A stretch of 64,000 bases of DNA from Citrobacter sp. MGH106 (GTDB lineage Bacteria > Pseudomonadota > Gammaproteobacteria > Enterobacterales > Enterobacteriaceae): positions 2,807,838 to 2,871,837 of the forward strand of contig NZ_KQ089822.1 in NCBI RefSeq assembly GCF_001037495.1, read 5' to 3'. Every line of letters starts with the position of its first letter. The stretch's first letter is position 1. The notes below the pieces were generated by a model, which worked only from the letters and a program-made list of their open reading frames with translations, had not been told where the DNA came from and searched no databases. This document shows, in pieces, positions 53,260 through 64,000 of this stretch. A program made the position numbers and the translations under genes.

Positions 53260-54411
53260 TCAGACATGTGCCACAGAGTTTGGTGTATGCCCAGCCTTAC
53301 GAAGCAGCATCAGCAAATAAATAAACGACACACTGGCGATCATAATAAACAACACGCTGTCAGAATAATTCTGCATCAGCATGGCGGTAAATGACGGTCC
53401 AAGCAGGCTACCCACGGTATAGCTTAATAACAGTGCCTGATTCATGGCGACCAGTTGATGATGCTCAACTTTCTCGCAGGCCCAGGCCATTGCTACCGGA
53501 TAGAGGGTAAAACCTGCCGCTCCCAGCATGAACAACGCGGGTGCCATCGCCGCCTGATTCAGCATAGCGATACTACCGAGGATCACCACGAACACCTGCA
53601 CACGCAAAACCAACAGACGGCCTAATTTATCCGCCAGACGACCAATCGGCCATTGCCCCAGAATCCCGGCGCTGACCAGAACGGCCATCCAGAAGCCAAT
53701 GCTGGCATTGCTGACTCCCTGATGATTGAGATACAACGGCATCAAACCGTACAAAGAACCCAGCACAATTCCGGAAATAATACAGCCATTCACGCCCAGA
53801 CGAGCCTGTCGAAGCTTCAACATGGAGGCAATTGGGGTCGTCGAATGATGATCATCACTCTGTTGGTTCACAATGCGCGTAAAGAGCAACGGTAAGACCC
53901 CGGCCAGGATCGTGCCAGTAACCCATGGCAGAACGCTCATTAATTCTGTCGATACTTTACTGACCAACAGCTGTCCTAAAAACGTCCCCACGTAATAGAC
54001 CATCATATATGCAGCAAGTAAGCGTCCGCGATTACGCGAAGTTCCGCTGCACATTAGCGCGCTTTCCACCACCACCCAAATCATGGCGCAACCTACGCCC
54101 GCAATAAAGCGCCAGGTCATCCAGCTCCAGAATCCCACCATAACGCCCAATCCCACACAACCCACTGCAAAAATAAACGATGCAATGTAATAGCTGCGAT
54201 TAAAGCCAAGGTGTCTAATTAAATACCCGGTAAGTAATGTCCCAATCAGATTGCCTGTGAAATAAGACGAGCTGACCACTCCCACTTGCCAGGTTGGCAA
54301 ATTTTCATGGGCGAGCCAAAGCGGGACGAGCGTGTTTAACACGGCGATCGCCAGGGTCAATAGAAGCAGCCCGCACAGCAGCAGCATGACGGGTCGGGTA
54401 TAGGTGGACAT
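53260..54411 (-). CDS. ycaD: YcaD, putative MFS transporter
   Basis: 383 residues with about 12 membrane segments, a major facilitator protein. [20 protein letters not shown] and [16 protein letters not shown] carry the MFS-type loop signature between helices. The substrate is unknown; the family also includes YfcJ- and YhhS-like drug/sugar exporters. It starts [20 protein letters not shown]. In K-12 its neighbours are ycaM and ycaC; here it faces the EIIA remnant downstream and an empty 309-bp region upstream. Confidence 0.94.
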   Translation of the reverse strand: MSTYTRPVMLLLCGLLLLTLAIAVLNTLVPLWLAHENLPTWQVGVVSSSYFTGNLIGTLLTGYLIRHLGFNRSYYIASFIFAVGCVGLGVMVGFWSWMTWRFIAGVGCAMIWVVVESALMCSGTSRNRGRLLAAYMMVYYVGTFLGQLLVSKVSTELMSVLPWVTGTILAGVLPLLFTRIVNQQSDDHHSTTPIASMLKLRQARLGVNGCIISGIVLGSLYGLMPLYLNHQGVSNASIGFWMAVLVSAGILGQWPIGRLADKLGRLLVLRVQVFVVILGSIAMLNQAAMAPALFMLGAAGFTLYPVAMAWACEKVEHHQLVAMNQALLLSYTVGSLLGPSFTAMLMQNYSDSVLFIMIASVSFIYLLMLLRKAGHTPNSVAHV

Positions 54412-54667
54412 GAATAAAAACCGTGAGGAAGTTCAAATTTCATGCGCATCATGCCACTGCCAAAAACATTGTCAATCGGCTGACTACGGCCTGTAGCACG
54501 ATTTCAATGTGATCGATTTGAAATACTAATTCTCATCATCAATGATGATAATCTGCCTGACGCCATCTGATTGTTTAAATTGATCTAAAACAAAACTGCC
54601 CCGTTACGTTCAGTCGAAAAATTTCATGGTTCATTTTGTCTTTTTTTCTGTTATTACCAGTCAGATG
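54412..54667. other. Gap between ycaD and dmsC without a gene
   Basis: About 256 bp without a supported gene, in the place where K-12 has ycaC. It contains the near-palindrome TCATCATCAATGATGA at 54533-54548, running on into TAATC, which looks partly like a Fur box (GATAATGATAATC-like half). I see no remnant of ycaC (isochorismatase-like) coding sequence. It probably holds the ycaD promoter. Confidence 0.5.
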
Positions 54668-54695
54668 TAAAAAAACCGGGGTATTAACCCCGGCT
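54668..54695 (-). terminator. Terminator of dmsABC
   Basis: The 7-bp stem CCGGGGT/ACCCCGG (676-682 with 687-693) has a T-run on the minus strand (TTTTTTT). It lies about 30 bp after the dmsC stop. Confidence 0.85.
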
Positions 54696-54720
54696 TTCAT
54701 ATCATGCCGACAAACAGACT

Positions 54721-55584
54721 TTAACTGGCAACTGCCATGCCGACTGTCATATGCAGACCATAAAACACGCCGCGACCGATCAATTCACCCACCAACAGCA
54801 GTATAAATGCGACTGAAAGCAGTGGTATTGCTGGTTGATAGCCTTTTACTTGCGGCACTATCCAGCAGCACAGCGCTAAAGCCAATGCCACAATACGCCA
54901 TGCCATCAGCGAACCGTAATCCGGCACAAGGGTAGATGCCTGCTGAATTGAACTGTGGATAGTTGCCAGCTCAGCCCCCTGCATCACGGACATGATGGCG
55001 CTTACCACCAGTGCAAGTACTGAAATAGCCGGCAGCAGTCGCATTGCCCAACCATCAATTCCGGCAACGCGCAGCAGCAGATAACCCAGCAGTGGCCCCC
55101 CCATAAATAGCGTCAGGAAGAAGCCCAGCGGCGTCCAGATACTGAACCAGGTTGGTACCGTATCAATGGTGTTATATACACGTACCATCATCCAGACAAA
55201 AGCTACGCCCAGTACCATGGTGGCAACCAGCCAAAGATTACGTAATGCTGGTGACATTTTTTTCAATACCGCCAACAACCAACCGATACCACCTACGGCG
55301 AAGAAGAGCGAGCCGCTGGCGATTTCATTACTCAGTGCAGAAGAACCTACACGGTTGAGTGAGTTAAAGGCTCGCACAGGTGACCCCAGGTGCAGCATGG
55401 AAGCAATAAAACCGATCCCCATTAACACCCACAAGCCAAACATACAGGCAATCACACGTTGTTGTGATTCAGGGCGTAAATCCCCTTTCATCAGCGCCAG
55501 TGCCAGAACAATAAAGCCACCAACCACACACTGTCCGAAAACAGTGAAGATCATCAGCGGCCACTCATGCCATCCACTTCCCAT
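54721..55584 (-). CDS. dmsC: DMSO reductase membrane anchor subunit DmsC
   Basis: 287 residues, about eight membrane helices. It anchors DmsAB in the inner membrane and oxidises menaquinol, passing electrons to the DmsB clusters. It is separated from dmsB by 1 bp. It belongs to the dmsABC operon for anaerobic respiration on DMSO and N-oxides. Confidence 0.96.
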   Translation of the reverse strand: MGSGWHEWPLMIFTVFGQCVVGGFIVLALALMKGDLRPESQQRVIACMFGLWVLMGIGFIASMLHLGSPVRAFNSLNRVGSSALSNEIASGSLFFAVGGIGWLLAVLKKMSPALRNLWLVATMVLGVAFVWMMVRVYNTIDTVPTWFSIWTPLGFFLTLFMGGPLLGYLLLRVAGIDGWAMRLLPAISVLALVVSAIMSVMQGAELATIHSSIQQASTLVPDYGSLMAWRIVALALALCCWIVPQVKGYQPAIPLLSVAFILLLVGELIGRGVFYGLHMTVGMAVAS

Positions 55585-55585
55585 C

Positions 55586-56203
55586 TTACACCTCCTTCGG
55601 ATTTGCCAGATAACCCGTGGTATCCCCTGTAGGGCGGCTATTGGCGTTAGGCTTGATCACAATACAAGGTTTGGTGAAGTGCGCACCCGGCAATGGCGCA
55701 ACCGCAGCCAGTTCTCCGTGCTTTTTACGCAGTTCATCAATCGGGCCAAAATCCAGTGCACGTAACGGGCAGGACTCAACGCAGATTGGTTTTTTACCCT
55801 CTGCAACACGGTCATGACAGCCATCACACTTGGTCATATGCCCTTTAGCAGCATTGTACTGTGGAGCGCCATAAGGGCAGGCCATATGGCAATAACGACA
55901 TCCGATGCACACGTCCTCATCAACGACCACAAAACCATCGTCACGTTTGTGCATAGCTCCGCTCGGACAAACCTTGGTGCAGGCCGGGTCTTCGCAGTGG
56001 TTACATGCGATGGAGAGATAATAGGCAAAAACGTTCTGATGCCAGACGCCGTTATCTTCCTGCCAGTCGCCGCCAGCGTATTCATAAATACGACGGAAGC
56101 TGACATCCGGAGTTAAATCTTTGTAGTCTTTGCAGGCCAGTTCGCAGGTTTTGCAACCGGTGCAACGGCTGGAATCAATAAAAAATCCATACTGGGTTGT
56201 CAT
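55586..56203 (-). CDS. dmsB: DMSO reductase iron-sulfur subunit DmsB
   Basis: 205 residues. Cysteine groups for four [4Fe-4S] clusters are visible: CTGCKTCELACK near the start, CEDPACTKVCP, CIGCRYCHMACP and CDGCHDRV...CVESCP. It moves electrons from DmsC to the DmsA cofactor. It is 10 bp from dmsA and 1 bp from dmsC. Confidence 0.98.
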   Translation of the reverse strand: MTTQYGFFIDSSRCTGCKTCELACKDYKDLTPDVSFRRIYEYAGGDWQEDNGVWHQNVFAYYLSIACNHCEDPACTKVCPSGAMHKRDDGFVVVDEDVCIGCRYCHMACPYGAPQYNAAKGHMTKCDGCHDRVAEGKKPICVESCPLRALDFGPIDELRKKHGELAAVAPLPGAHFTKPCIVIKPNANSRPTGDTTGYLANPKEV

Positions 56204-56213
56204 CGGTTACTCC

Positions 56214-58658
56214 TTACACCTTTTCAACCTGAACAAGATTCGTATGTGACGGGTTCCCCTTGGCGAGAGGAGAAGGACGCTGGGTTGTCAGCACGTTAAT
56301 ACAACCGCCCTGATCCACACGTTTCACATCCGGGTCATACCATGCCCCCTCACCTAACGCCACAACGCCTGGCATCATACGTGGCGTCACTTTCGCCTCA
56401 ATATGCACCTCGCCACGGTCATTAAAGATACGAACTTTGTCGCCGTTGTTAATACCACGTCTTTGCGCGTCCAGCGGGTTAATCCACATTTCCTGGCGGC
56501 AAGATGCTTTCAGAACATCAACGTTGCCATAGGTTGAGTGAACGCGAGACTTATAGTGAAATCCCGTCAACTGCAGGGGAAATTTATCCGCCAACGGATC
56601 GTTTAAGCTTTCAAATCCCGGGGCGTAGATTGGCAATGGATCAATCACGTCGTCTTCAGGCAGTTCCCAGGTTGCTGCGATATCCGCCAGTTCCTGAGAA
56701 TAAATTTCGATCTTGCCCGATGGCGTGGTAAGTGGATTTGCTTTTGGATCCTCGCGGAATGCTTTGTAAGCTACGTGATGTCCTTCGGGATCGCGCTGTT
56801 TGAAGATCCCTTGCTTGCGGAACTCTTCAAACGTCGGCAATTCAGGTATCGCTTTGCGTGACTGCTCGTACAGATGACGCATCCACTCTTCCTGAGTACG
56901 ACCCTCAGTAAACTGCTGCTCGACGCCCAGGCGTTTTGCCAGCTCGCTGGTCATTTGATAGATAGTCTTGCACTCAAAGCGTGGCTTGATGGCCTGGTCG
57001 GTGAATATCACATAGGACATATTCCCGCACGAAGCGTCGAGGGCGAAATCCATTTGTTCGGAAGCTGTGCAGTCTGGCAGCAAAATATCGGCGTATTTAG
57101 CCGAGGACGTCATATGGCAGTCAATGACAACAATCATTTCGCACTTCTTATCATCCTGAAGGATTTCGTGAGTGCGGTTGATATCGGAATGCTGGTTAAT
57201 CAGACAGTTACCAGCATAGTTCCAGATCATTTTAATCGGAACGTCGAGTTTATCTTTTCCACGAACGCCGTCACGTAGCGCCGTCATTTCCGGGCCGCGT
57301 TCAATCGCGTCGGTCCACATAAACATCGAGATACTGGTTTCAACAGGGTTTTCCAGCGTAGGCATACGTTCAAACGGTAAACTGTAAGAGCCTTCACGCG
57401 CGCCGCTGTTACCGCCGTTAATACCGACGTTACCGGTCAGAATAGCCAGCATGGAAATAGCACGGGTAGCAATTTCACCGTTAGCATGACGCTGTGGTCC
57501 CCAGCCCTGGCTGATATAGGCGGGTTTGGCACTACCAATCTCACGTGCCAGCTTAACGATACGGTCAGCCGGAATACCTGTTATCTGCGCAGCCCATTCC
57601 GGGGTCTTCGCTATACCATCTTTACCCTGCCCGAGGATGTAAGCCTTGTAGTGGCCATTTTTTGGCGCACCTGCCGGAAGGGTTTTCTCATCGTATCCCA
57701 CGCAGTATTTATCGAGAAACGGTTGATCAACCATATTTTCGCTGATCAATACGTACGCCAGACCATTGACCAGCGCCGCATCGGTGCCCGGTCTAATCGG
57801 GATCCATTCGTCCTCGCGCCCCGCACCAGTATCGGTATAACGAGGATCTATAATGATCATACGGGCATTTGACTTCTGCCTCGCCTGCTCAAGGTAATAC
57901 GTTACCCCACCACCGCTCATGCGGGTTTCACCAGGGTTATTACCAAACAGAACAACAAGCTTGCTGTTTTCGATATCAGACGGGCTATTACCGTCCGCCC
58001 AGCCGCCATAGGTGTAGTTCAGACCAGCAGCAATCTGCGCAGAAGAGTAGTCACCGTAGTGGTTCAGATAGCCGCCACAACAGTTCATCAAGCGAGCAAC
58101 CAGCGTTTTTCCCGGCGGCCATGAGCGCGTCATGGTGCCTCCCAGCGTACCGGTACCGTAGTTGAGGTAAATAGACTCGTTACCGTAGTCTTTGATCAGA
58201 CGTTGCATATTGCTGGCGATAATATCGTAGGCTTCATCCCAACTTATACGCTCGAATTTGCCTTCACCGCGCTTACCGACACGCTTCATCGGATATTTCA
58301 GACGGTCCGGGTTATAGACGCGACGACGCATGGAGCGGCCGCGCAGACAGGCACGAACCTGGTGCAGGCCGTCATAATTGTCATCGCCGGTATTATCGGT
58401 TTCAACATACTTTATTTCACCATCCACCACATGCATACGCAACGGACAGCGGCTACCGCAGTTCACCGTACAGGCGCTCCAGATCACTTTCTCATTGATC
58501 TGCGCCGGATTAATGGCTTCTGCGGCATTTGCTATGCGGGTAAATGGCAGGGTAAATGCGCTACTGGCCATCGCCAGTCCGCCTATCGCCGTCGTTTTTA
58601 CCAAACCGCGACGACTCACCTCAGCTGCCAGTACAGCATCGGGGATCTTAGTTTTCAT
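56214..58658 (-). CDS. dmsA: DMSO reductase catalytic subunit DmsA (molybdopterin)
   Basis: 814 residues, the same as K-12. The twin-arginine signal SRRGLVKTTAIGG is near residues 15-27, so it is exported folded with cofactor by Tat (with the chaperone DmsD, not in this window). CTVNCGSRCP binds the FeS cluster FS0, and MoCo-binding blocks include SQGWGPQRHANGE and GNNPGETRM. It reduces DMSO and amine N-oxides. First gene of dmsABC. The leader has an FNR site and hairpin (see separate entries). Confidence 0.98.
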   Translation of the reverse strand: MKTKIPDAVLAAEVSRRGLVKTTAIGGLAMASSAFTLPFTRIANAAEAINPAQINEKVIWSACTVNCGSRCPLRMHVVDGEIKYVETDNTGDDNYDGLHQVRACLRGRSMRRRVYNPDRLKYPMKRVGKRGEGKFERISWDEAYDIIASNMQRLIKDYGNESIYLNYGTGTLGGTMTRSWPPGKTLVARLMNCCGGYLNHYGDYSSAQIAAGLNYTYGGWADGNSPSDIENSKLVVLFGNNPGETRMSGGGVTYYLEQARQKSNARMIIIDPRYTDTGAGREDEWIPIRPGTDAALVNGLAYVLISENMVDQPFLDKYCVGYDEKTLPAGAPKNGHYKAYILGQGKDGIAKTPEWAAQITGIPADRIVKLAREIGSAKPAYISQGWGPQRHANGEIATRAISMLAILTGNVGINGGNSGAREGSYSLPFERMPTLENPVETSISMFMWTDAIERGPEMTALRDGVRGKDKLDVPIKMIWNYAGNCLINQHSDINRTHEILQDDKKCEMIVVIDCHMTSSAKYADILLPDCTASEQMDFALDASCGNMSYVIFTDQAIKPRFECKTIYQMTSELAKRLGVEQQFTEGRTQEEWMRHLYEQSRKAIPELPTFEEFRKQGIFKQRDPEGHHVAYKAFREDPKANPLTTPSGKIEIYSQELADIAATWELPEDDVIDPLPIYAPGFESLNDPLADKFPLQLTGFHYKSRVHSTYGNVDVLKASCRQEMWINPLDAQRRGINNGDKVRIFNDRGEVHIEAKVTPRMMPGVVALGEGAWYDPDVKRVDQGGCINVLTTQRPSPLAKGNPSHTNLVQVEKV

Positions 58659-58785
58659 AGTGACTCACTCTGCTGCTCACAATAAACAAAAAAGAAACAC
58701 TCGTTGTATAGATATTTATATATCGATATTATCGTTATACAGACTGGTATATAGTGAATTTGCGTAAAGACAGAGATAAATACTG

Positions 58786-58809
58786 ACCTTCATTCGAAGG
58801 TAGTATTAC
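58786..58809 (-). promoter_or_regulatory. dmsA -10 element and 5' leader hairpin
   Basis: The expected -10 (GGTAATACT, complement of 58801-58809) lies where an FNR-activated promoter should have it, 41.5 bp from the FNR site to the start. A hairpin ACCTTC/GAAGGT (786-791 with 796-801) sits at the very 5' end of the transcript. The mapping of the start is inferred from FNR geometry. Confidence 0.55.
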
Positions 58810-58829
58810 CACTAATGAGGTAAGGGTTA

Positions 58830-58843
58830 TTGTCCGGTATCAA
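58830..58843 (-). promoter_or_regulatory. FNR site for dmsABC
   Basis: On the minus strand, TTGATACCGGACAA agrees with TTGAT-N4-ATCAA at 9 of 10 positions. It corresponds to the known E. coli dmsA site TTGATACCGAACAA, at about -41.5 from the expected start. It lies 8 bp from the serS terminator. Confidence 0.8.
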
Positions 58844-58851
58844 GCAGGCAT

Positions 58852-58879
58852 AAAAAAAGCGCCCACAGGCGCTTTTTTA
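58852..58879 (-). terminator. Terminator of serS
   Basis: The 11-bp stem AAAAAAGCGCC/GGCGCTTTTTT (853-863 with 868-878) has a 4-nt loop and a T-run on the minus strand. Confidence 0.9.
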
Positions 58880-58894
58880 ACAGAAAAAGATGGC

Positions 58895-60208
<1,314 letters not shown>

Positions 60209-60279
60209 TTAAAATAGGAGAAAGTGACCACAGCCTGCGATCACAGGGATACATTGCCAACATTACCGCAACGATCGCG

Positions 60280-61623
60280 CTAACGGTAGCGTTTTATAGG
60301 GCTATTTTGATCCTGCCCGGCAAGCCAGGCGAGCTTTTCGCCAATCTTACCCTCAAGACCTCTGTTTGTGGGGTGATAATAGCGCGTTTGTGCCAGTTCC
60401 TGCGGAAAGTACTCTTCACCGGCAGCATACGCATTCGGCTCATCATGAGCGTAGCGATATTCCTGTCCGTAGCCCATTTCTTTCATCAGCTTCGTCGGTG
60501 CATTACGCAAATGCACAGGCACATCATAATCCGGACGCTCGCGGGCATCAGCCAACGCTGCTTTATAGGCGGTATAGACTGCATTACTTTTCGGCGCACA
60601 GGCCAGATAAACTATCGCCTGAGCTATCGCTCGTTCGCCTTCTGCAGGCCCTATGCGAGTGAAACAATCCCATGCTGAAATTGCCACTTGCATAGCCCGT
60701 GGGTCGGCATTTCCCACATCTTCGGAAGCAATTGCCAGACAACGGCGCGCGACGTATAACGGATCGCCACCGGCGGTAATGATCCGTGCATACCAGTAAA
60801 GCGCCGCATCCGGTGCGCTGCCGCGTACCGATTTGTGTAACGCCGAGATCAGATCGTAAAAGCGATCGCCTTTATTATCAAAGCGCGAGCTGCGCTCCCC
60901 GGCAATCTCAGTCAGTAATGCTGTCTGTAAAACACGTTTTCCGCTGTCATCGACTTCGGCCATATCAGCCATCATTTCCAGCGTGTTCAACGCCCTTCGC
61001 GCGTCACCATTCACCAGTTCCGCAATCGCCCGACGTGTTTCATTCGGCAGGACAATATCCTGTCCCCCGTAGCCACGCGCTTTATCTGTCATCGCCTGGT
61101 CCAGCACCTGCTCAATATCTTCGGTGGTTAACGATTTCAGTAGATAGACACGCGCACGCGACAGTAATGCCGAGTTAAGTTCAAAAGAGGGATTTTCGGT
61201 CGTGGCGCCAATAAATGTAATGGTGCCATCTTCGATATGCGGGAGAAACGCGTCCTGCTGGCTTTTATTAAAACGATGAACTTCATCCACGAACAAAATT
61301 GTACGCCGACCTGCATTGCGGTTCTGACGCGCACGCTCAATGGCCTCACGAATTTCTTTCACACCAGAGGTGACCGCCGAAATACGTTCAACATCTGCAT
61401 CAGCGTAGCGAGCAATCACTTCGGCGAGTGTTGTTTTACCCGTACCGGGTGGTCCCCACAAGATCATGGAGTGCAGGTGCCCTGCCTCAATGGCACGCGG
61501 CAAGGGCTTGCCTGCGGCCAGCAAATGCTGCTGGCCGATATACTGTGCTAAATTTTCTGGCCGCATACGCGCGGCCAGTGGCTGAAAGGTATTATCAGAA
61601 AAATCGAGCGACAGATTGCCCAC
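60280..61623 (-). CDS. rarA: Replication-associated recombination protein A (AAA+ ATPase)
   Basis: 447 residues. Walker [11 protein letters not shown] at about 56-65, Walker [17 protein letters not shown] and sensor-1 [12 protein letters not shown] are present. The C-terminal MgsA/WRNIP1 tetramerisation domain ends [18 protein letters not shown]. It acts at stalled forks together with SSB, and is related to eukaryotic Mgs1. It lies 10 bp after lolA, so the lolA-rarA pair is co-transcribed. Confidence 0.97.
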   Translation of the reverse strand: MGNLSLDFSDNTFQPLAARMRPENLAQYIGQQHLLAAGKPLPRAIEAGHLHSMILWGPPGTGKTTLAEVIARYADADVERISAVTSGVKEIREAIERARQNRNAGRRTILFVDEVHRFNKSQQDAFLPHIEDGTITFIGATTENPSFELNSALLSRARVYLLKSLTTEDIEQVLDQAMTDKARGYGGQDIVLPNETRRAIAELVNGDARRALNTLEMMADMAEVDDSGKRVLQTALLTEIAGERSSRFDNKGDRFYDLISALHKSVRGSAPDAALYWYARIITAGGDPLYVARRCLAIASEDVGNADPRAMQVAISAWDCFTRIGPAEGERAIAQAIVYLACAPKSNAVYTAYKAALADARERPDYDVPVHLRNAPTKLMKEMGYGQEYRYAHDEPNAYAAGEEYFPQELAQTRYYHPTNRGLEGKIGEKLAWLAGQDQNSPIKRYR

Positions 61624-61633
61624 TCACGCGCCT

Positions 61634-62245
61634 CTACTTACGTTGATCGTCCACCGTCACACCTTGTGGCGGGGTAAAGGTGAATTTTGATGGTTCAATT
61701 GCACCATTCTGCTGAGACTTCAGCTGATAGCTACTGCGTTGATCGTCCTGCTCGACAGCACTGAACTGATGGATTGTTCCATCACGCCCGACATTAATGG
61801 TGAACTGCTTCAGATTACCGCTGCTGGTTTTCGGGGTCAGCACAAAGTCATCACCGTTTTGCTTGATATTGTATTGTTGCCAGTCGCTGGACTGGTTGCG
61901 CGCAATCAGCATAAACGGTGTATTCCCCGTGGCATCTTTCAGCCAGGTGGCCGTTGCTTGCTCAACAAACGGGTTAAAGAACCACAGCGTTTTGCCATCG
62001 GATACCAGAATGCTCTCGTCAGGCTGTGTCATATGCCAGTTAAACAGGTTCGGACGTTTAACCCATAAGTCACCCTGACCTTCCTGTACTGCCGCTCCGC
62101 TGCCATCCGTCACCTTCTGGGTGAAGCTGGCATGGAAACTACTGACTTTATCCAGACGGCTTTTCAGATCGCTGGCAGCATCAGCCCAGACGCTGCTAAC
62201 CACAAAGCTCGACAGTAATGCACAGGTGATTGCGATTCTTTTCAT
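61634..62245 (-). CDS. lolA: Outer-membrane lipoprotein carrier protein LolA
   Basis: 203 residues with a 21-residue signal peptide ([21 protein letters not shown]) and mature start [16 protein letters not shown]. It is an unclosed beta-barrel with the Arg and aromatic residues that hold lipid chains ([19 protein letters not shown]). It ferries lipoproteins from LolCDE to LolB. It lies between ftsK and rarA, as in E. coli. Confidence 0.97.
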   Translation of the reverse strand: MKRIAITCALLSSFVVSSVWADAASDLKSRLDKVSSFHASFTQKVTDGSGAAVQEGQGDLWVKRPNLFNWHMTQPDESILVSDGKTLWFFNPFVEQATATWLKDATGNTPFMLIARNQSSDWQQYNIKQNGDDFVLTPKTSSGNLKQFTINVGRDGTIHQFSAVEQDDQRSSYQLKSQQNGAIEPSKFTFTPPQGVTVDDQRK

Positions 62246-62356
62246 CGTTATTCCTCAAAATACGTCACTCCCGACGGGGAGATCCCTCTGCTATCCATTC
62301 CAGGCCAAAAATCAGCATGAGGAAAGTAGAAAATACTGAATTACTTAACTTTGCAA

Positions 62357-64000
62357 TCAATCGAAGGGAGGCGGCGCCAGCACTTCACGATTACCATTAT
62401 GTCCCTGCTCACTGACAATTCCCTGCGCTTCCATCTGTTCAATGATGCGTGCCGCACGGTTGTAACCAATACGGAACTGACGCTGAACGCCGGAGATTGA
62501 GGCCTTACGTTTCTCCGTGACAAATTTGACGGCCTGGTCGAACAGCGGATCCAGCTCTTCACCACCGTCAAAACCACCGCCACCGCCTTCGCTTTCGCTG
62601 TCGGAGGTAATGCCATCAACGTATTGTGGACGCCCACGCGCTTTCCAGTCCTGAACAACTGCATGCACTTCCTGGTCGCGCACAAATGCGCCATGCACAC
62701 GCACTGGCATAGTGGAGTTAGGCCCGGAATAAAGCATATCCCCCATGCCCAGCAGAGACTCTGCGCCACTTTGGTCGAGGATGGTGCGTGAATCAATCTT
62801 ACTGGAAACGGTAAAGGCGATACGGGTTGGAATGTTGGCTTTAATCAAACCGGTAATAACATCAACCGACGGACGCTGAGTCGCCAGTACCAGGTGGATG
62901 CCCGCCGCACGTGCTTTTTGTGCCAGACGAGCGATGAGTTCTTCCACCTTTTTACCGACGGTCATCATCAGATCAGCGAATTCATCTACCAACACAACGA
63001 TATACGGCAGTTTTTCCAGCACAGGATGCTGAACGTCCATGCTATCGCCAGGTTTCCAGTACGGGTCAGGAATCGGACGCCCCATACGGGCTGCTTCAGC
63101 GATTTTCTCGTTATAACCAGCAAGGTTACGTACGCCAAGCGCCGACATCAGCTTATAGCGACGCTCCATTTCATTGACGCTCCAGCGCAAAGCATTGGCC
63201 GCATCTTTCATATCTGTAACAACTTCAGTCAACAGATGCGGGATACCTTCGTAAACGGAAAGTTCCAGCATTTTCGGGTCAATCATGATAAAGCGGACAT
63301 CTTCCGGTTGTGCCTTGTACAGCATGCTGAGGATCATGGCGTTTACCCCAACCGACTTACCGGAGCCGGTGGTTCCTGCAACCAGCAGATGAGGCATTTT
63401 TGCCAGGTCAGCAACGACCGGCTCGCCTGCAATATCTTTACCCAACACGACTGTCAGCGGAGATGGATTTTCGCGGAACTTCGCGTTATCCAGAACTTCA
63501 CGCAGATAGACGGTCTGACGTTTTTTATTCGGCAGTTCCAGTCCCACATACGGTTTACCTGGAATCACTTCTACCACACGCACCGCAACGGTCGACAACG
63601 AACGAGCCAGGTCGCGGGAGAGGTTAGAAATACGCGCAGCTTTCACACCAGGGGCCAGGTTCAGTTCAAAACGGGTAATAACCGGACCCGGTGAATAGTT
63701 CACGACATCAGCTTTAATGCGGAAATCCGCCAGTCGGGCTTCAACCAGACGCGCCATTTGCTCCAGCGCAAAGGTATCCACTGGTTCAACTTCACTCGGC
63801 GGTGGCGTCAACAGATCCAGCGAGGGCAGCGGTGTGGTTGGGCGTTGTACCGGGCGGCTGTCACCATTACGCATCAGTAATGGATGGATCAAGCTATCCT
63901 GCGGCTGCGGTGCTACAGGTTGTGGCGGCTGCTGATAATGCTGCTGCGGCACTACAGGCTGCGGCGGCTGCTGATAATGCTGCTGCGGTGCTACAGGCTG
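62357..64000 (-). CDS. ftsK: DNA translocase FtsK (C-terminal part, cut by window edge)
   Basis: The open frame runs off the right edge; 547 codons plus stop of a ~1330-residue protein are here. From upstream to C-terminus one sees the Pro/Gln-rich linker repeats (see separate entry), the RecA-like motor with Walker [13 protein letters not shown] and Walker [14 protein letters not shown], and the gamma winged-helix domain near the end ([20 protein letters not shown]) that reads KOPS sequences and activates XerD. It moves chromosome ends to dif at the septum. The N-terminal four-helix membrane domain lies outside the window. Internal ATG/GTG starts are not real starts. Confidence 0.97.
   Translation of the reverse strand, partial: QPVAPQQHYQQPPQPVVPQQHYQQPPQPVAPQPQDSLIHPLLMRNGDSRPVQRPTTPLPSLDLLTPPPSEVEPVDTFALEQMARLVEARLADFRIKADVVNYSPGPVITRFELNLAPGVKAARISNLSRDLARSLSTVAVRVVEVIPGKPYVGLELPNKKRQTVYLREVLDNAKFRENPSPLTVVLGKDIAGEPVVADLAKMPHLLVAGTTGSGKSVGVNAMILSMLYKAQPEDVRFIMIDPKMLELSVYEGIPHLLTEVVTDMKDAANALRWSVNEMERRYKLMSALGVRNLAGYNEKIAEAARMGRPIPDPYWKPGDSMDVQHPVLEKLPYIVVLVDEFADLMMTVGKKVEELIARLAQKARAAGIHLVLATQRPSVDVITGLIKANIPTRIAFTVSSKIDSRTILDQSGAESLLGMGDMLYSGPNSTMPVRVHGAFVRDQEVHAVVQDWKARGRPQYVDGITSDSESEGGGGGFDGGEELDPLFDQAVKFVTEKRKASISGVQRQFRIGYNRAARIIEQMEAQGIVSEQGHNGNREVLAPPPFD
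63923..64000 (-). repeat. 39-bp tandem repeat in the ftsK linker
   Basis: Two consecutive 13-codon units encode [13 protein letters not shown] and [13 protein letters not shown], followed by a partial third unit (QPVAPQP). The array probably goes on past the window edge. Such repeats in the FtsK linker are known to vary in number between strains. Confidence 0.85.

Overview
The window is a stretch of enterobacterial core chromosome, almost certainly from the genus Escherichia. Protein sequences, gene lengths, operon overlaps and regulatory sites follow the E. coli K-12 region between ftsK and uup very closely, with the window running in the opposite map direction. Several details differ from K-12: a distinct OmpF with altered surface loops, a shortened LdtD linker, no elf/ycb fimbrial operon between ssuE and pyrD, no ycaL between cmk and aroA, no ycaC between dmsC and ycaD, and no ycaM/ycaN/ycaK next to pflA. 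This points to a non-K-12 lineage, perhaps a sister species such as E. albertii or E. fergusonii. The species cannot be fixed from sequence reading alone. I saw no tRNA, rRNA, IS element, prophage, integrase or CRISPR array.

Layout. 1-6 kb: uup (cut by the window edge), rlmL, ycbX, zapC, pyrD. 6-10.4 kb: the sulfonate-sulfur operon ssuEADCB. 10.4-19.8 kb: pepN, pncB (with a NadR operator), asnS, ompF (with a long OmpR-type control region), aspC, gloC. 19.8-22.4 kb: ycbK and the L,D-transpeptidase gene ldtD. 22.6-29.8 kb: the chromosome-organising operon cmoM-mukF-mukE-mukB. 30-39 kb: elyC, ycbJ, kdsB, ycaR, ycaQ, lpxK, msbA, ycaI. 39.2-44.8 kb: ihfB, rpsA, cmk, aroA, serC. 45-52.1 kb: ycaP, ycaO, and the formate/pyruvate block focA-pflB-pflA. 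52.2-53.3 kb: the only accessory-looking spot, with a small exported protein of unknown function and what looks like a broken C-terminal piece of a PTS EIIA domain. 53.3-64 kb: ycaD, dmsCBA (DMSO reductase, FNR site upstream), serS, rarA, lolA and the 3' part of ftsK, cut by the window edge.

Themes. Many genes serve the cell envelope (lpxK-msbA-kdsB for lipopolysaccharide, ldtD/ycbK for peptidoglycan, lolA, ompF, elyC) or chromosome and cell division (mukBEF, ftsK, zapC, ihfB, rarA). The anaerobic genes focA-pflB-pflA and dmsABC flank the accessory spot.

I found no convincing new multi-gene system. The strongest leads are the pflA-ycaD junction (unknown exported protein plus EIIA remnant), the ldtD linker deletion, the OmpF loop changes, and several RNA hairpin structures around rpsA, pyrD and dmsA. 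Statements about K-12 gene content, protein lengths and sequences come from memory, not from an alignment.
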